From: Brienomyrus brachyistius
Lineage: Eukaryota; Chordata; Actinopteri; Osteoglossiformes; Mormyridae
Length of the DNA: 64,000 bases
Direction of reading: 5' to 3'
Assembly: GCF_023856365.1 (NCBI RefSeq)
Contig: NC_064554.1
Span: 1,550,001 to 1,614,000 of the forward strand
Position numbers and translations under genes: made by a program. The notes below the pieces were generated by a model, which worked only from the letters and a program-made list of their open reading frames with translations, was not told the DNA's origin and searched no databases. Positions 1 to 11,425 of the stretch are shown piece by piece. How positions within the stretch are numbered: position 1 is the stretch's first letter; each line of letters starts with the position of its first letter.

Positions 1-364
1 TTGCAGTCATGGCAGACTCCCTGTGTTTTTAATGTGTAACTTACGGGGCAGCAGTCTTGCACGTCCCACGTGCTGAACTATAACTTACCAGTCAGTCCTA
101 CTGAATCCCTGCCGCCCCCTTCCCCCCCCCCCCCGATCTCGTCCCCCATATTCCTAATGAGTTTCCATGATTTTAAACGCTTCATACGTTTCTGGTGAAG
201 GCTGATCTGGATGATCCAAAATGGGAGGAAATGTTACGAAGGGGAAAAAACTTCCACAACTCAGTCTTTACAGAAATTCCCCACATCTATGAATGTCAGG
301 CTAACTAGCAGCGAGCTGAGAGAACGCAATTCTGAGCTGATCTCTAGGTTAGATATTGGTTATT

Positions 365-500
365 ACTTTAGAACATAAGAAATTTACAAAACGAGAGGAG
401 GCCATTCAGCCCATCAAGCTCGTTTGGGGAGAACGTACCTAATAGCTCAGAGTTGATCTTATTTAGCTCTCATTTAAAGGACTTAAATATGATAACTAAA
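365..500 (+). mobile_element. Retroelement-like interspersed repeat fragment
   Basis: Begins TTTAGAACATAAGAAATTTA and continues GAGGAGGCCATTCAGCCCAT. A related, inverted copy of the first 50 nt is at 36903-36955. In my recollection this motif is a common non-LTR tail in early-branching ray-finned fishes, which would need a repeat-library search. Confidence 0.5.
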
Positions 501-2533
501 AGGGTCTATATTGCTAGAATGTGCCTTAAATATTTTGTTGTAATTATTTAATTGTATCTTGGTCTTTTGAGCTTTGTTACAAGGAGATCGCAACATTGGT
601 AGGGACCAAATCAGCCCCCAGCCGCTATAAACACTTGGTCCTCCAACATTATTGATAGGGACGTGTCCTTACCCTCTATACCCAAATGCACGTGCTTGCT
701 TTCTTTCTCTCAAAGACAGAATGAATTCATGTCAAACAGGAGCTAGTGGCATTTCACTTTTTACCCTTTGGTTGGATTCTGAAATCTTTACTAAGAAAGT
801 TCTTCTGCACTCCAAGCCAGCAAAAATATTATTGCATAGACTAAAACGTGCAGAAAATATACGGACATTGTGGGATTTAAGGGTCATATGAATTGCGGAG
901 ACTTAACAAGGAAATAATATTATTCTAGGAAATGAGATAATTGTGCAGTTTAAGTGGTGATTGCATGTGTGTTGATTCATGTTACCTAGAGATTAAGAGA
1001 ACATTCTCTTTAGTTAAAACCCCTGGTATGTGCAGCGATGTTCAGTGTTCTGCACCTGACACAGGAGGGATGGAAGAAGATGAAGATGAAGATAATTTGG
1101 TCTCGGCTGGTGTTAATTCCCCCAGTCACAAGGAAACAATCTTTGCTGGATGTAATGACAACCCAGTTCAGGATAGGAAAGACCGTGAGTCTAGGGAGGG
1201 ATTCGGAAACTTTATAAAAATTTTGCAAAATGGTTGGTGGACGACAGCAACAGCGTGGCCTGTTGTCCTGTGTGGGTCCAGCCCCTTGTGAGAGAGAGTA
1301 GGACCACGGGTGTGTTAACCAAGGAGGATACGGCTTACCGCACCACAAAACTGGCTGGATTATCAATGAAGGGAAAAATATGTGTATTTTTTATGTTTCA
1401 TTTTAGTATATTTCAAATTTTTATTTATTTTAACACTCACTGAGTCTAGTGATTCAGGCTGGTGAACAAGCGTATGTTAACGAGGGTTCCAACAGGGGCT
1501 GGTTTGTTTTTTCGCTTCTGCTGTTAAAATACTGCTCTGCTTGCTGAAAGCGAGCCTTCTTCAGGACCTGCCTGTGGTCTCCACAGCGCTCCTTTTAATT
1601 TTATTATAAGCCTTCTCATGTCTCTGCTACACATTCCATGGCAGCGTGGCTTGCAGAAAAACCACATTATCCAGTTTGTGTTTCCTTCTCAGGGCTCGAG
1701 CCGGGCCATGCATCCCAGGGTAATTAAAGTAAATATTTCTGCAAATCAAGTTACGTGAACGAAAAACTGTATCTTTTCTGTGGATGCATTTCATGGAGTT
1801 GACGATTTTGATTGCGGCTTTGGAGTATGCCGGAGAGGGCATTGATCTCACGATGCGTTAGGAAGCAGTTTTTGTGGTTCGTGGATTTAAATGTGTCTTT
1901 GTGAGAGTAGGTGTTCAGGATGTCGGCGATGGCTGTGAGATTCTTCAAGGGGGCCTTATCGGGGAATCTGTGGTTGAATAATGCGAGTGCTTTCCTGGGA
2001 TGACGACCCTTTCCTGGCCAGCTTTGCACGTGACAGGGCCTTTGGATTGACTAGGGAGCCAAGGTCTGAATTAATCTTATCCGTAGGGGATCTCTTTCAC
2101 TATTCTCCTGACTCCCTCTTCCTCATCATCATCTTCGCCAGTGTGCCTGACACTGGTGGGAGTTTTACTTACAGAAAAATGTTCTGAGGGCAGAAAGAAA
2201 AATGATTGGTTCAGAGGGATAATCAGTAAGATTGTAGAGGAGGTGGGTCCAAGCAACTAAAGGAGGTAGGACCTAGATATCTGATTGGTGATGCAGCAAT
2301 CAGCAGCAGAAGGCATACTGTGGGACAAGCCTCTTGGGTAGAAGTAGGAGGAATTTCACCCGCTGCTATTCTTTGTCCAATTAAGGGAGTCTAATCTGGT
2401 CCAAACTAGTGTGGAGACTTGCTGGTTCCTGACTGGAGGGCAGGACGTGAGTCAGCAAGCTTTGAGTGTGTGTAAGGTTGCTTTTTGGTAAAAAGTGGAC
2501 TAAGAACCAGCATGTGGATGTGAATATAAATAT

Positions 2534-2554
2534 GGGGGGGGGGGGGGGGGGGGG
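2534..2554 (+). repeat. Poly(G) tract, 21 nt
   Basis: Uninterrupted G run in timp2 intron 1. Confidence 0.9.
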
Positions 2555-3654
2555 TAGTGGCTCCTGTGCTGCTTTTTTCCCAAATCCATGCTTTTCATGG
2601 AGCCTCAATAATTATGTTTATTTTAGTGATTCATTCACTCACATGCTGGCAGCAGTTAGGGGTGTATTGTTGCTCTCAACATAAAAACTATTTGCAGGCT
2701 TCCAGTTGGAGTTAAATTGCAAGGTAACACCTAGTACAGTTCTTGTTTTGTTATTGTGCTTTGTTGTCTGTATTGACAAGTCCAGAACAACATATTTAGA
2801 GAATCGAAACAGTGTAAAATAGTCAGTTTGTGATGAAGGCGCAAATGGACAAGCAGTTGGCTAAAGGTATTACCTTTTTCAGTATAACCCTGGAATCATC
2901 TGGCTTTGAATCTGACACACAGAAGATTCAAGTTTCAGAAAATTAGTCTAATTTTCAAACTCTAGGGCTTGCATTTTTGGTAAAGCTGTTTTATCTTGCC
3001 TGAGAGTGTGTGCTGTTGGATCAGTGTTCCACATGGCTCCATTCTGGGCGTCATCCTCTACCTGCGTCGTAGCTGTTTCTCGTAAGAGTCGGCTGCGATT
3101 ATTTTCCTGTGAAATTGTGTGATCCTGCTCAAGCTGGATGTTCCACTGAATGTCAGAATATCCAGAAGCTGAGCAAAGTCTTCCATAAAAAGATAACCGT
3201 GACAATTTCTGGGAATGTTTATGCATAATCCAGATTTTTAATGTCTATAACAAGTGTAAAATGGAAAGTTTGGCATGATTCATCATCACTTTTTAAAAAT
3301 GTTATTATGAAGAGTCCAAAGCAGTGATTCACCTGTTAGGGTTTGTTACTCATGTGAAGACATTTCCAGGGTAATACTTGTGACTGTTACTGTTTTAGAT
3401 TTTTAAATGAAGATAATAGATTTTTAGAAAAACAGTTAATTAGAGCCTTGCAACATTTCCAGGCAGGCCCACTGCCTCGGGGATAACTGGGGAATTGTCT
3501 GGGGGGGGGGTAGGGTGAATGAATGCATTACGAAGGTGCAGTTAATTTAAAGCATTATAGTAATTCAAGATAATTCATTCTTAGTGGTACAAAGCTAGTC
3601 TGGTTAGTGTTTCAGACCACCTGATCTTAACTGCTTTGGCCAAAAGAGCCTGCT

Positions 3655-4199
3655 TTAACATCTGCATTGCAGCCCGTGGAGTTGAGTGCGATGGTTAGCA
3701 TTCAGGGTCAAGAATGCTCCTCTTTCTGACCCTGAAGAAAACTTTTTGACTGCTGGACTTATGCTTGGGTTCGTTGTAGTTCTGCTGGATAAAGGCCTAT
3801 GTGGTGAGCTCATGGGTAAAGGCCGGTGAGCCCGTCTCCCAGGACGGCCCTGCGTGACCAGGCCATACCCAGTCGCAGTCATGGTGATGCTAGCAGTGTC
3901 ATGGCCTGTTGCTGTTTTCCTCCATACGCTTGTCTTTCGGTAGCTCTGGCACAGATATATCTTTTGTGTCATCCATCCATAACTTTCATCAAGATGTCCA
4001 TGTAGTCTTCTTATGTTTATCATTCCAAACTGTAGCAAACTCTTCGACCGTCCACTGTAGTGGGTCTCCCAGCTATTTTTTTTTCCATTGCTGAAATCAT
4101 GAGTGTTTTCATCTCAAAGGTGTACTGAGCAGTTGATCTTGGCAGGCCAAAGTTTTTGATAAGCACGTCTCTGTCTCCCTCCAAGAATGTTAAATTGCA
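3655..4199 (-). pseudogene. Unrecognised, frameshifted minus-strand open stretch
   Basis: On the minus strand one frame reads FLEGDRDVLIKNFGLPRSTA, then QYTFEMKTLMISAMEKK, up to an A9 run at about 4078-4086. In the adjacent frame it continues SWETHYSGRSKSLLQFGMIN and IRRLHGHLDESYGWMTQKIY, staying open to about 3655 with increasingly low-complexity Ser/Thr/Arg content. The join needs one indel in the A-run. I recognise no family. It could be a decayed transposon or gene copy in timp2 intron 1, or chance. Confidence 0.2.
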
Positions 4200-4940
4200 G
4201 AAAATGTAGGAGGAAGCACTTGCACCAAAGTGCAGGGCATGATGGGAAATAAAGACTAGGGAGTGATCGAAATAGCCAACTGAAATCTTTCAGTCGTCTT
4301 CTGTCTTGGATGCTCCCTTGTGTCAGTCGTCCACTTATTTCCTGTATTCATTTACCATGGTTCAGACCTCAAGATGTTGACTAGGAGGGTGGGGTGGGGG
4401 GTGTTGGGAAACAGTGAGTCAGCATCATTCCCCACGGAACCATATGTGCACTTTTTAGCTGTGAGTCATAAAAGAACAGTTTTGTCTGGGGGGATGAGCT
4501 GATGACCTCCATGCCCTTTGTGGCTATACCTCCTCCACAAACCATTAAACTCCTATCTGTTAAATTGAGGTTTATGGAAAGTTCAGGGCAGTTTCCCCTG
4601 GAATAAAAGTGAAAGGGAAGACTTTCAGTGGAAGCTGGACTAGAATAACTTTTTCAGTAAAAGATTATTTTTGCTGTGATTTCATGTGTAGCTTTTGGAA
4701 CTGCTAGACAAGTTATAACCTCTCTTTACTTGAATTGTACTTTTTAATTACATTTTTCATACACTTGTATAATATGTTGCTTTTTCACAGTTTTATACTC
4801 AAATGAGTAGCGAATGAGGATGGTACACTGTTTGGGATGCAGAGAAATTCATTTTCTGTGATCCGTGTGGTCTGGCAGTAGTCTTGAGTCCAGCTGAGGG
4901 ACCAAAAATACAGGGTACTGTTTTAGCCGGTTGGACTCAA

Positions 4941-4971
4941 CCCCCCCCCTCCCCCCCCCCCCCCCCCCCCC
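4941..4971 (+). repeat. Poly(C) tract, 31 nt with one T
   Basis: Nine C, one T, then 21 C in timp2 intron 1. Confidence 0.9.
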
Positions 4972-6885
4972 GATGTTCAGTCGCAGTCCTGTTCTTGCGG
5001 GATCCTGGGAGCCTACACCTTTGGGCATTCCGAGTCTGCACAGGGTCTCGGAAATGTGGGGGATTGAATGCAGTCCTGTAGTGTAAGCAGGGGAGCCTTT
5101 CCGCTCCCCCCCCCAGGTTTGCTTAATGTATTCAGTCTGTGTGTAGCTCATCAAAATCTGAAAGGTCACCCAGTTAATGACTTCCTTTTGTGTACGTACT
5201 TTAGGCATATTTAAAGAGAGGGGGAGTGAGAGAGGAGGCTTAGTGAAACGTATCGCAAAAGGGAAAGACATCTGGGCCTTATTATTGAAATGATTTTTAA
5301 AAATTATAACCCTCCCCTTGTACCTGAGCCATGCATCCCAACAATGTGGGCTGACTGGAACATTTTAATATATCGCACTGCGGCACAAAGGCAGAGCACA
5401 GTAACGACACCAACTGAGAAGATCAAGATTCAAAGATCTTTGACTGTCCACCCAATATGTGTAGTAGGCAGGTAAAAGATAACATTTTTTTTTAATTCAA
5501 AACTAAGCATAGTTGAACTAAGATACTTCAGGATAACACAGAACCTAAGAGAGCCATTTGCGGTGATAATTCCATTTTGCAGATTCCCATAAAAGGTGGT
5601 AAAGGTGCTTTACATCTTCACACACAGGATGATGTGGAGTTGGGAGCAGGTGCTCTGTTCTATGGTGTGGAGGTACAGGGGTGGGGGGGCTGGGAGTGCA
5701 GAGGGGTGGGTCTGGGCGGATCTCTCGCAGTCGTTATCCGGACAATGGAGCGGTTCCCTCTGTAGCAGCTGTTGTTGGGATGGATTCCTGAGAAGCGTCT
5801 CGAGTGAACATCTACGTTTCGGCTGGTATTTCACTAATGAGTAACCCAGGGTTGGGCCACCGGCTCAATGCAGTGCACCTCTCCTGTGGCAGGTGGGCCA
5901 ACACCAGTAGTGGAAGGGCTCTTTCCTCCAGTCTTTCATGTCCTTTCTTACTGGGCCAAGGAAAATGGGGTGGAGGGGGAGACAGATGGCTGCGTGTGTC
6001 AGCACCTTCAGTTGACTTAACCTGGGCGTCAGCTGAGTTGACAGGCCCTGGGAGGCAGGGGAGGGGCAGCGGAAAGGGAAGGGTGGGGGAGGGCAGTCGG
6101 TTGCTGATGCTGCAATTGCTGACTGGTTCCTTCCTGTCTGTGTTCAGCCTTGCGCCATCGAGATGCCTGGACTGTAAGTTTTGGGGTGGAGGCGACTCCA
6201 ATGTGACAGAAATGTGGAGTCAGAAGCTGGTGTAGAAAGACCAAGAATCTAGCTGTCCTCCCATCCTTGCATATAAGCAAATAACTGCCAAGAACCAGTG
6301 CTCTCCATTCCATCCATCCTGTCTTCAGTAGTGGCATGTGGTAGGCCAGGGGCACAGGAATTTAAACCCTTTCTTGGTTACATCCACCCAAGAGTCTTGT
6401 TGGGTGGAGTATGGTGAGAAGACACTGTGGTTACAGGCTTCCTGTAGCTTTTTAAAGGCCTGTATGTCATGTCAAGCAAAATCTGAGTATGTGCAGTTTG
6501 CCAGAGATGATCTTAACGCTTTGCACTGGCCAGCACTCGAACCCTGGCATTTGTACTGTAGAATTTCTGGGGGGTACATCGGGAAAGAGCCATGATGTTA
6601 GGGGAGATTATTATCTTAAGACGGAATAGTACACAATGTCAGATTTTAAGTAGTTTACTTTTGCATTACAATCAAACGCAGGCTAACGTGCTACTGATTT
6701 CTTGGAATACAGATGTTTTATTCATAACTACAAAGACTTGTTGGGATAGTGTAGATTACAGCCCAGTTTTCGAAGAAGGTGTTTACTAAGTATCAGGATT
6801 TATTTTTATTTAGAATGACTCATCCACCTCAAACTAAAAGTAATCCAAAATAAATCAACGCAGTGGCTTTTCTTTGTTTCTGCAG

Positions 6886-6986
6886 TGATCAGAGCAAAGG
6901 TAGTTAGCGGAAAAGAAGTGAATTCTGGTAATGACATCTATGGTAATCCCATCAAGAGGACTCAGTATGAGATCAAGCAGATCAAG
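6886..6986 (+). CDS. timp2: timp2 exon 2
   Basis: Acceptor tctgcag and donor AAG|gtaacc. It enters in phase 1 (G|TG = Val) and encodes [12 protein letters not shown] through EIKQIK, the AB-loop region of the inhibitory domain. Confidence 0.93.
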
Positions 6987-9034
6987 GTAACCACAGCTGA
7001 CACACTATTCTTTAACATCACACTTTTCTTGGTCTTCAGCAGTCAACTGACACTGGTCAGGTGTTCGGCATGCAGACCTCTGATTGGTTCTTCCTTTTTC
7101 CTTCTGGGGTTTTTGACAGATGTTTAAAGGGCCAGACAAAGACATTGAATCTGTCTTCACTGCTCCATCCTCCTCTGTCTGCGGGGTAACCCTGGATTAC
7201 AGTGACAAAAAGGAATATCTGATTGCAGGTAAGATTCACACTTTGAACTGAACCGAACAGCCTTCAAAACAGAATTTACCAACTTTCTGCTGCTTTCCCA
7301 GGTTATATAAAAATACAATGCTATGTACATCATTTTGCTTAATCAGGTTAGTATGCTGGAAGATTTTATACCCAAATTAAAAGAAGTCATTGATGATTAC
7401 ATGTTGAATAGGCTGTACACCTCAGTGTCTGAGTACGCTATACATGTGGCCATCAGCTCAGCTGTCAGTGTGCAGTTGACCGTTCTGGATCGCGACTTTT
7501 GCCCATTGCAGTTTTGATACATATTGTGGGGTCGGCATAAGTAATTAAACTGATTTTTTAGTTATTGGTGGATCTGCAAAAGCCACAAACGACACTTGAA
7601 GGCCAGCAGAGAACACAAAAAACTCATAAATGAATAAATATATGTACAGTGCGTGTTACAGTAGCTTGTCACATGATATACAATAGAATTTTGTAGTGAT
7701 CTTACAGCGATCTTTATATGTTGCGTTTCTCAAATATTTCCACTTCACTTTGCTCGCCAAGGGGACCAGAAAAGTTTTACAAGGTTTTTCCAGCTTGAGG
7801 GGGGCCTGCGCCCCTAACCCCCCCCCCACCCCATGTGGAAGGATCGACTATACCATCAGTATAATGGTTCATGGGTCCAGGTTGTGTGCATACAGAACAA
7901 TGGAAATTAAAAGGGAATATGTTCATCTTAAGTATCTAATCCAATCATCTGTCACCCAACTACAAATTCAGTACAAGATTGCAGGGTTAGGTACAGCCAT
8001 TGCCGACAAACAACAGTAAATGAGAAATAAGGGTGAATAACACCACTTTGGACAAATGCTTCCCTGTTCCTGTCTTCTGTAGGCAAAGTAAAAGGAGAAG
8101 GCACCATGTACGTGACCCTTTGTGACTTCATTGTTCCCTGGGAAACTCTGAGTGTCACACAGAAGAAGAGCTTAACCCAGCGCTATGAGATGGGCTGTGG
8201 GTGCAAGGTATGGCTTTGGTTAAACAGAATATGTGGGAGTGGCTAAACAAGATGTGTGGGTGTTGGTGTGGTTAAACAATGTATGGGTGTGGCTAAAAAA
8301 GATGGGGGTGTGGTCAAATTGAGGTGTGGGTGTGGTCAAATGGGGTGTGGATATGGCTAAAAAGAAGGCAGGGGTATGGTGATGTGGCTGTTGGAGTGGA
8401 ATCAAGAGCCAGGAGGAGGGTGGCTCAGCACAGCCATACTCCAGGCCTGGCATTTGCAGGTTTTTGTTATTTCCTAATTTATACTTTATTTTGAACTAAA
8501 ACACCTTTAAGGTTAGTTCCTTCATATATTTACTTTTATTTAGATATTGCAGCATTTATGAAGGAAACCATGGTCTTCAATCTGAGGGTGCAGGGGTTTG
8601 CAGACTCATACTGTAAATTCTACAAATGTTGCTGTAATTGGTTACAGTGTCCCGCTGCTGGTGTCAGGAATGTATGCAGATACAGCCGCTCAGAATCTTT
8701 TATTTATGGCTACAAATCGTTCTATATTGGGCAATCTTTCTCCTACCCCATCTCTGGCCCCATCCCTTATTTAACCCTGTTCTCTTCTTTCCCTCATCCC
8801 TGTTCTTTGCCCACCCCCCACTCCCCCCAACTCAGATCACATGGTGCATCTCCTTGCCCTGCACTATCAGCACCCCGGAGGAGTGTCTGTGGACAGACTG
8901 GCTGATGGAGAAGACTGTCAGTGGGGAGCAGGCCAAGCACTACTCCTGCATCAAGAGGAGCGACGGCTCCTGTGCCTGGTACCAGCGGGATGGCCCCGCC
9001 CAAAACTGACTTCCTGGATGTCGAAGACCCATAA
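6886..9034 (+). CDS. timp2: Metalloproteinase inhibitor 2 (TIMP2), exons 2-5, 5' partial
   Basis: Secreted inhibitor of matrix metalloproteinases; in the family the N-terminal domain chelates the catalytic zinc and the C-terminal domain binds proMMP-2. Exons are 6886-6986, 7120-7228, 8083-8207 and 8836 to the stop, all with GT-AG borders and exon lengths of 101, 109 and 125 nt for the internal ones. Visible TIMP2 signatures are VIRAK, the long AB loop with [10 protein letters not shown] (the tyrosine that contacts MT1-MMP in human TIMP2), [24 protein letters not shown], and the C-terminal PEECLWTDW and [12 protein letters not shown]. The cysteine pattern is intact. Exon 1 (signal peptide and inhibitory Cys1) is outside the window. 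In the genomic frame the protein stops early at 9007-9009. A one-base shift continues into [10 protein letters not shown] and stops at 9032-9034, matching the acidic TIMP2 tail, so an indel or assembly error is likely. Which teleost copy (timp2a or timp2b) this is remains unknown. Confidence 0.95.
7120..7228 (+). CDS. timp2: timp2 exon 3
   Basis: Acceptor tttgacag, donor GCAG|gtaaga. Encodes [18 protein letters not shown] then [17 protein letters not shown], part of the N-terminal OB-fold domain. The following intron (7229-8082) shows no gene-like content. Confidence 0.93.
8083..8207 (+). CDS. timp2: timp2 exon 4
   Basis: Acceptor ttctgtag, donor TGCAAG|gtatgg. Encodes [18 protein letters not shown] through EMGCGCK, crossing from the N-terminal to the C-terminal domain. 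Confidence 0.94.
8216..8375 (+). repeat. Degenerate tandem repeat, ~20-27 nt unit
   Basis: In timp2 intron 4, right after the exon 4 donor, a G-rich unit built on GGGTGTGGCTAAA or GGTGTGGTCAAA recurs about six times with variable spacing. Confidence 0.6.
8836..9034 (+). CDS. timp2: timp2 exon 5 (terminal coding exon, tail frameshifted)
   Basis: Acceptor aactcag. Encodes [19 protein letters not shown] through [12 protein letters not shown] and stops at TGA 9007-9009. The conserved acidic tail (TDFLDVEDP, stop TAA at 9032-9034) lies in the +1 frame, offset by one base near the CCCAAAA run at 8998-9005. Confidence 0.88.
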
Positions 9035-9081
9035 TGGAACAGCTGCTAGCTGAACACCCCCTATTAAAAATACCCACGACA

Positions 9082-9087
9082 AATAAA
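9082..9087 (+). terminator. timp2: Candidate timp2 poly(A) signal
   Basis: A canonical AATAAA hexamer lies 48 nt after the tail stop codon, in AT-rich DNA. This would give a very short 3' UTR; later signals cannot be excluded. Confidence 0.35.
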
Positions 9088-9122
9088 AACATGTAAAAAC
9101 ATGTAAACATGACAGATGAACA

Positions 9123-9130
9123 TGATGATT

Positions 9131-9161
<31 letters not shown>
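9123..9161 (+). repeat. (GAT)n microsatellite
   Basis: About twelve near-perfect GAT units just beyond the timp2 poly(A) candidate. Confidence 0.85.
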
Positions 9162-9162
<1 letters not shown>

Positions 9163-10548
9163 GGGGGGATATTCATTTGTAATTACTAGTACATGAGATT
9201 GATATAGACTGGTTGAATGATGGTGTCCATTTCCTGAGGAAGACTTTCTATGGGAAACACCATAAATATGTGAGGGACAATCTTAACACAAGAGCACTTT
9301 CTGCCCCAAAAAGCGCTTAAACTTTCCGAAATTACACACCCTGCTTACACAAGCTGCAGGCCCACCCGTTAACAAACCTTCATGTAGATTTACAGTGACA
9401 CATAATTCCCAAACTAAGATGTGGCCCACGGTTAATTTAAATGGAACAGGTCGGACCTTACCAGCTCCAGAGGATGAGGTCTAACAATGTCTGTCTTACG
9501 TTGGATTCTGCTGTGCAGATGAATTTCTTGTAAGACAGAACCATAAGCTCCTTGCTTTGAAAAAGTTCAGATTCCTTCATTAGTCTCTATAAAAAAAAAA
9601 CATGTACACATTTAACAAGAAAACTGTCCCAATTTCACAGAAGAGGAGTAAGGGTATTACAAACATAGATTTGGAGCAGAGTGGGGGAGTTCATTGCCTC
9701 ACTTCCACACGATTTGCTGTCGAGAGTTCATGATGCTCGATGCCACCAGAAGTTAGAAGAGATACATCAGAATGCGTACAGTTACCTTCAGCAGTGAAAC
9801 TACATGAGAAACGCAGCAGGACCAGACAATATCAACTAATCTGTCTCTGTGGGCGTTTAAAAAATTAGACTGCGGAACATGTGTCTCTGCCTTGAATCAT
9901 AATGATCTTCCAACAAATGTAGTACACATGCTAATGTAGGGCCCAATGACAGAACACCTATTCAATCCTTCTAGAACTATCACATCTGAAACCGAATTTA
10001 GCATTTAACACAGTTAGGTATCATCTCCCTAAATCACTGTGAACTTTTTTTTTGTTCATTTTGAATTTATTCAAATGTACCAGTTGTGATGTGAACAAGC
10101 GACTTGAAAATCTGTTTTAGCTCAAAAACCCTTGCATTAATCTTACAGATGGAAGTGTATGTAACTGTAACCTAAGAAATTAAGGAAACCAATCACTAGC
10201 CTCTCTCAGAAGTAGATTGGATTTATGATTGACAGCTAACAAAAACAATGACTCTTGGAGGAAATTGCCACTTCAAATCTATTTCACCTTTGATCTGTTA
10301 CTTCCCTGAGTGGATTTCAAACGTCTCACTTGCCCAGTCCATGCTATTGCAGATCTGGAAACAAGCTTGCTCTGTATCCCTATCACATGTTGGCCCCTCC
10401 CCCTAACAACCCGTCAGCCAATCCCATCACCTCCTTGTCTTCTTATCTGCTGACAACTCCTGCAAAAATTACTTTAATGTTTACATCCACTTCACAGTTC
10501 CTTTACTGATCATTTGGAGAATTAATGGATTTGTATACTTGGTTAGTT

Positions 10549-10833
10549 CTAGATTTGCACTTTCTCAACAGTTGCTGTAAAGAAAAACACACACATGGTC
10601 AAAAGTTGAATATCCGATAGGGGAACTGTTCCCAGTTTTTTGTACTTGACTTTGGTGTCCGTGTGGTTTTCTATTTCGGCATTATACTGTGCCTTATCAC
10701 ATGGCAGTTCCTGTACAATGTTCGACTGACCTTTTCCTAAGAAGGGTTTTAATTTCGCTTGTGTGCCCGTGATGATTGTAAGAGTATTAAATGTCTTGCA
10801 GCCCTCAAGGATGCCTGTCAGAGACACCTTGTA
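10549..10833 (-). other. Unrecognised minus-strand open frame (~95 codons)
   Basis: The frame reads CNNS-free protein-like sequence: GYKVSLTGILEGCKTFNTL, then TIITGTQAKLKPFLGKGQSN and DTKVKYKKLGTVPLSDIQ, ending at a TAG near 10549. Its composition is less biased than neighbouring chance ORFs, and the KVSLTGI/TLTIITG alternation is vaguely OB-fold-like. It has no upstream start in good context and no identified family. It may be a gene or transposon fragment, or chance. Confidence 0.2.
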
Positions 10834-11258
10834 GCCTTGTTAACCTCTTCACCGATTTAACCCTTCTCTCATTCCTCCATGCTTCACACAAATCTTTTGG
10901 TGCTGTTTTCTCAGCTGTTGTATCATTGCACAAGCGTCCTTGTACCAGGGCTTTAAGAGGCACAAGAACTGAAGAACATTAGAGGGTGTGAACGTTTGTG
11001 AAGTTGGGAGAGCCCCACCAGACAAAACACAAGTTCCAGTCATAGAATCGCATGGCTTTTTGTGTGCGTCAGACTCCGTTTACCTGCCGGGTTCACGCCC
11101 TCAGTTGACCTTTTACCGATGTGACTCTTGTGTCAAAGCACAGATTATCAAACAGTCTAAATTACCGGAAATTAATGTGGCAGGTTACCGACTGCCAGTG
11201 TGAAAGTGAATTACTGAGCACGAGCTCGTGCAGGAAGTGGGTCCCATGTACCCGCTTG

Positions 11259-11425
11259 GCAGAGGTGGAAAGTTCAGGTCAAGAAAGTACAAAACCAGAC
11301 CAAGATTTTGTTTCAACCAACCAGTTGATTATTCTGTGACTGTGACTCTTTATACTCAACTGCTTGGTTGAAACAAAATCTTGGTCTGGATTTGTACTAT
11401 CTGGACCTGAACTTTCCACCTCTGC
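11259..11425. mobile_element. Foldback (palindromic) element, MITE-like
   Basis: Two arms of about 70 nt are near-perfect inverted copies: GCAGAGGTGGAAAGTTCAGG at the left end and its complement CCTGAACTTTCCACCTCTGC at the right. Both arms share CCAAGATTTTGTTTCAACCA and its reverse complement. A short AT-rich spacer near 11333-11357 forms the loop. No coding capacity, so it is probably non-autonomous. Confidence 0.8.

Larger units (their letters stand above)
1..6885 (+). other. timp2: timp2 intron 1 (3' part)
   Basis: No timp2 signal-peptide exon (the one encoding the CSCSPVHP-type mature N-terminus) is visible here, so exon 1 must lie upstream and this stretch is intron 1, which is also very long in mammals. 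It holds a retroelement-like fragment near 365-500, two poly(G/C) tracts, and an unrecognised minus-strand open stretch at 3655-4199. I see no other gene-like content. The remaining short open frames have no recognisable protein character. Confidence 0.6.
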
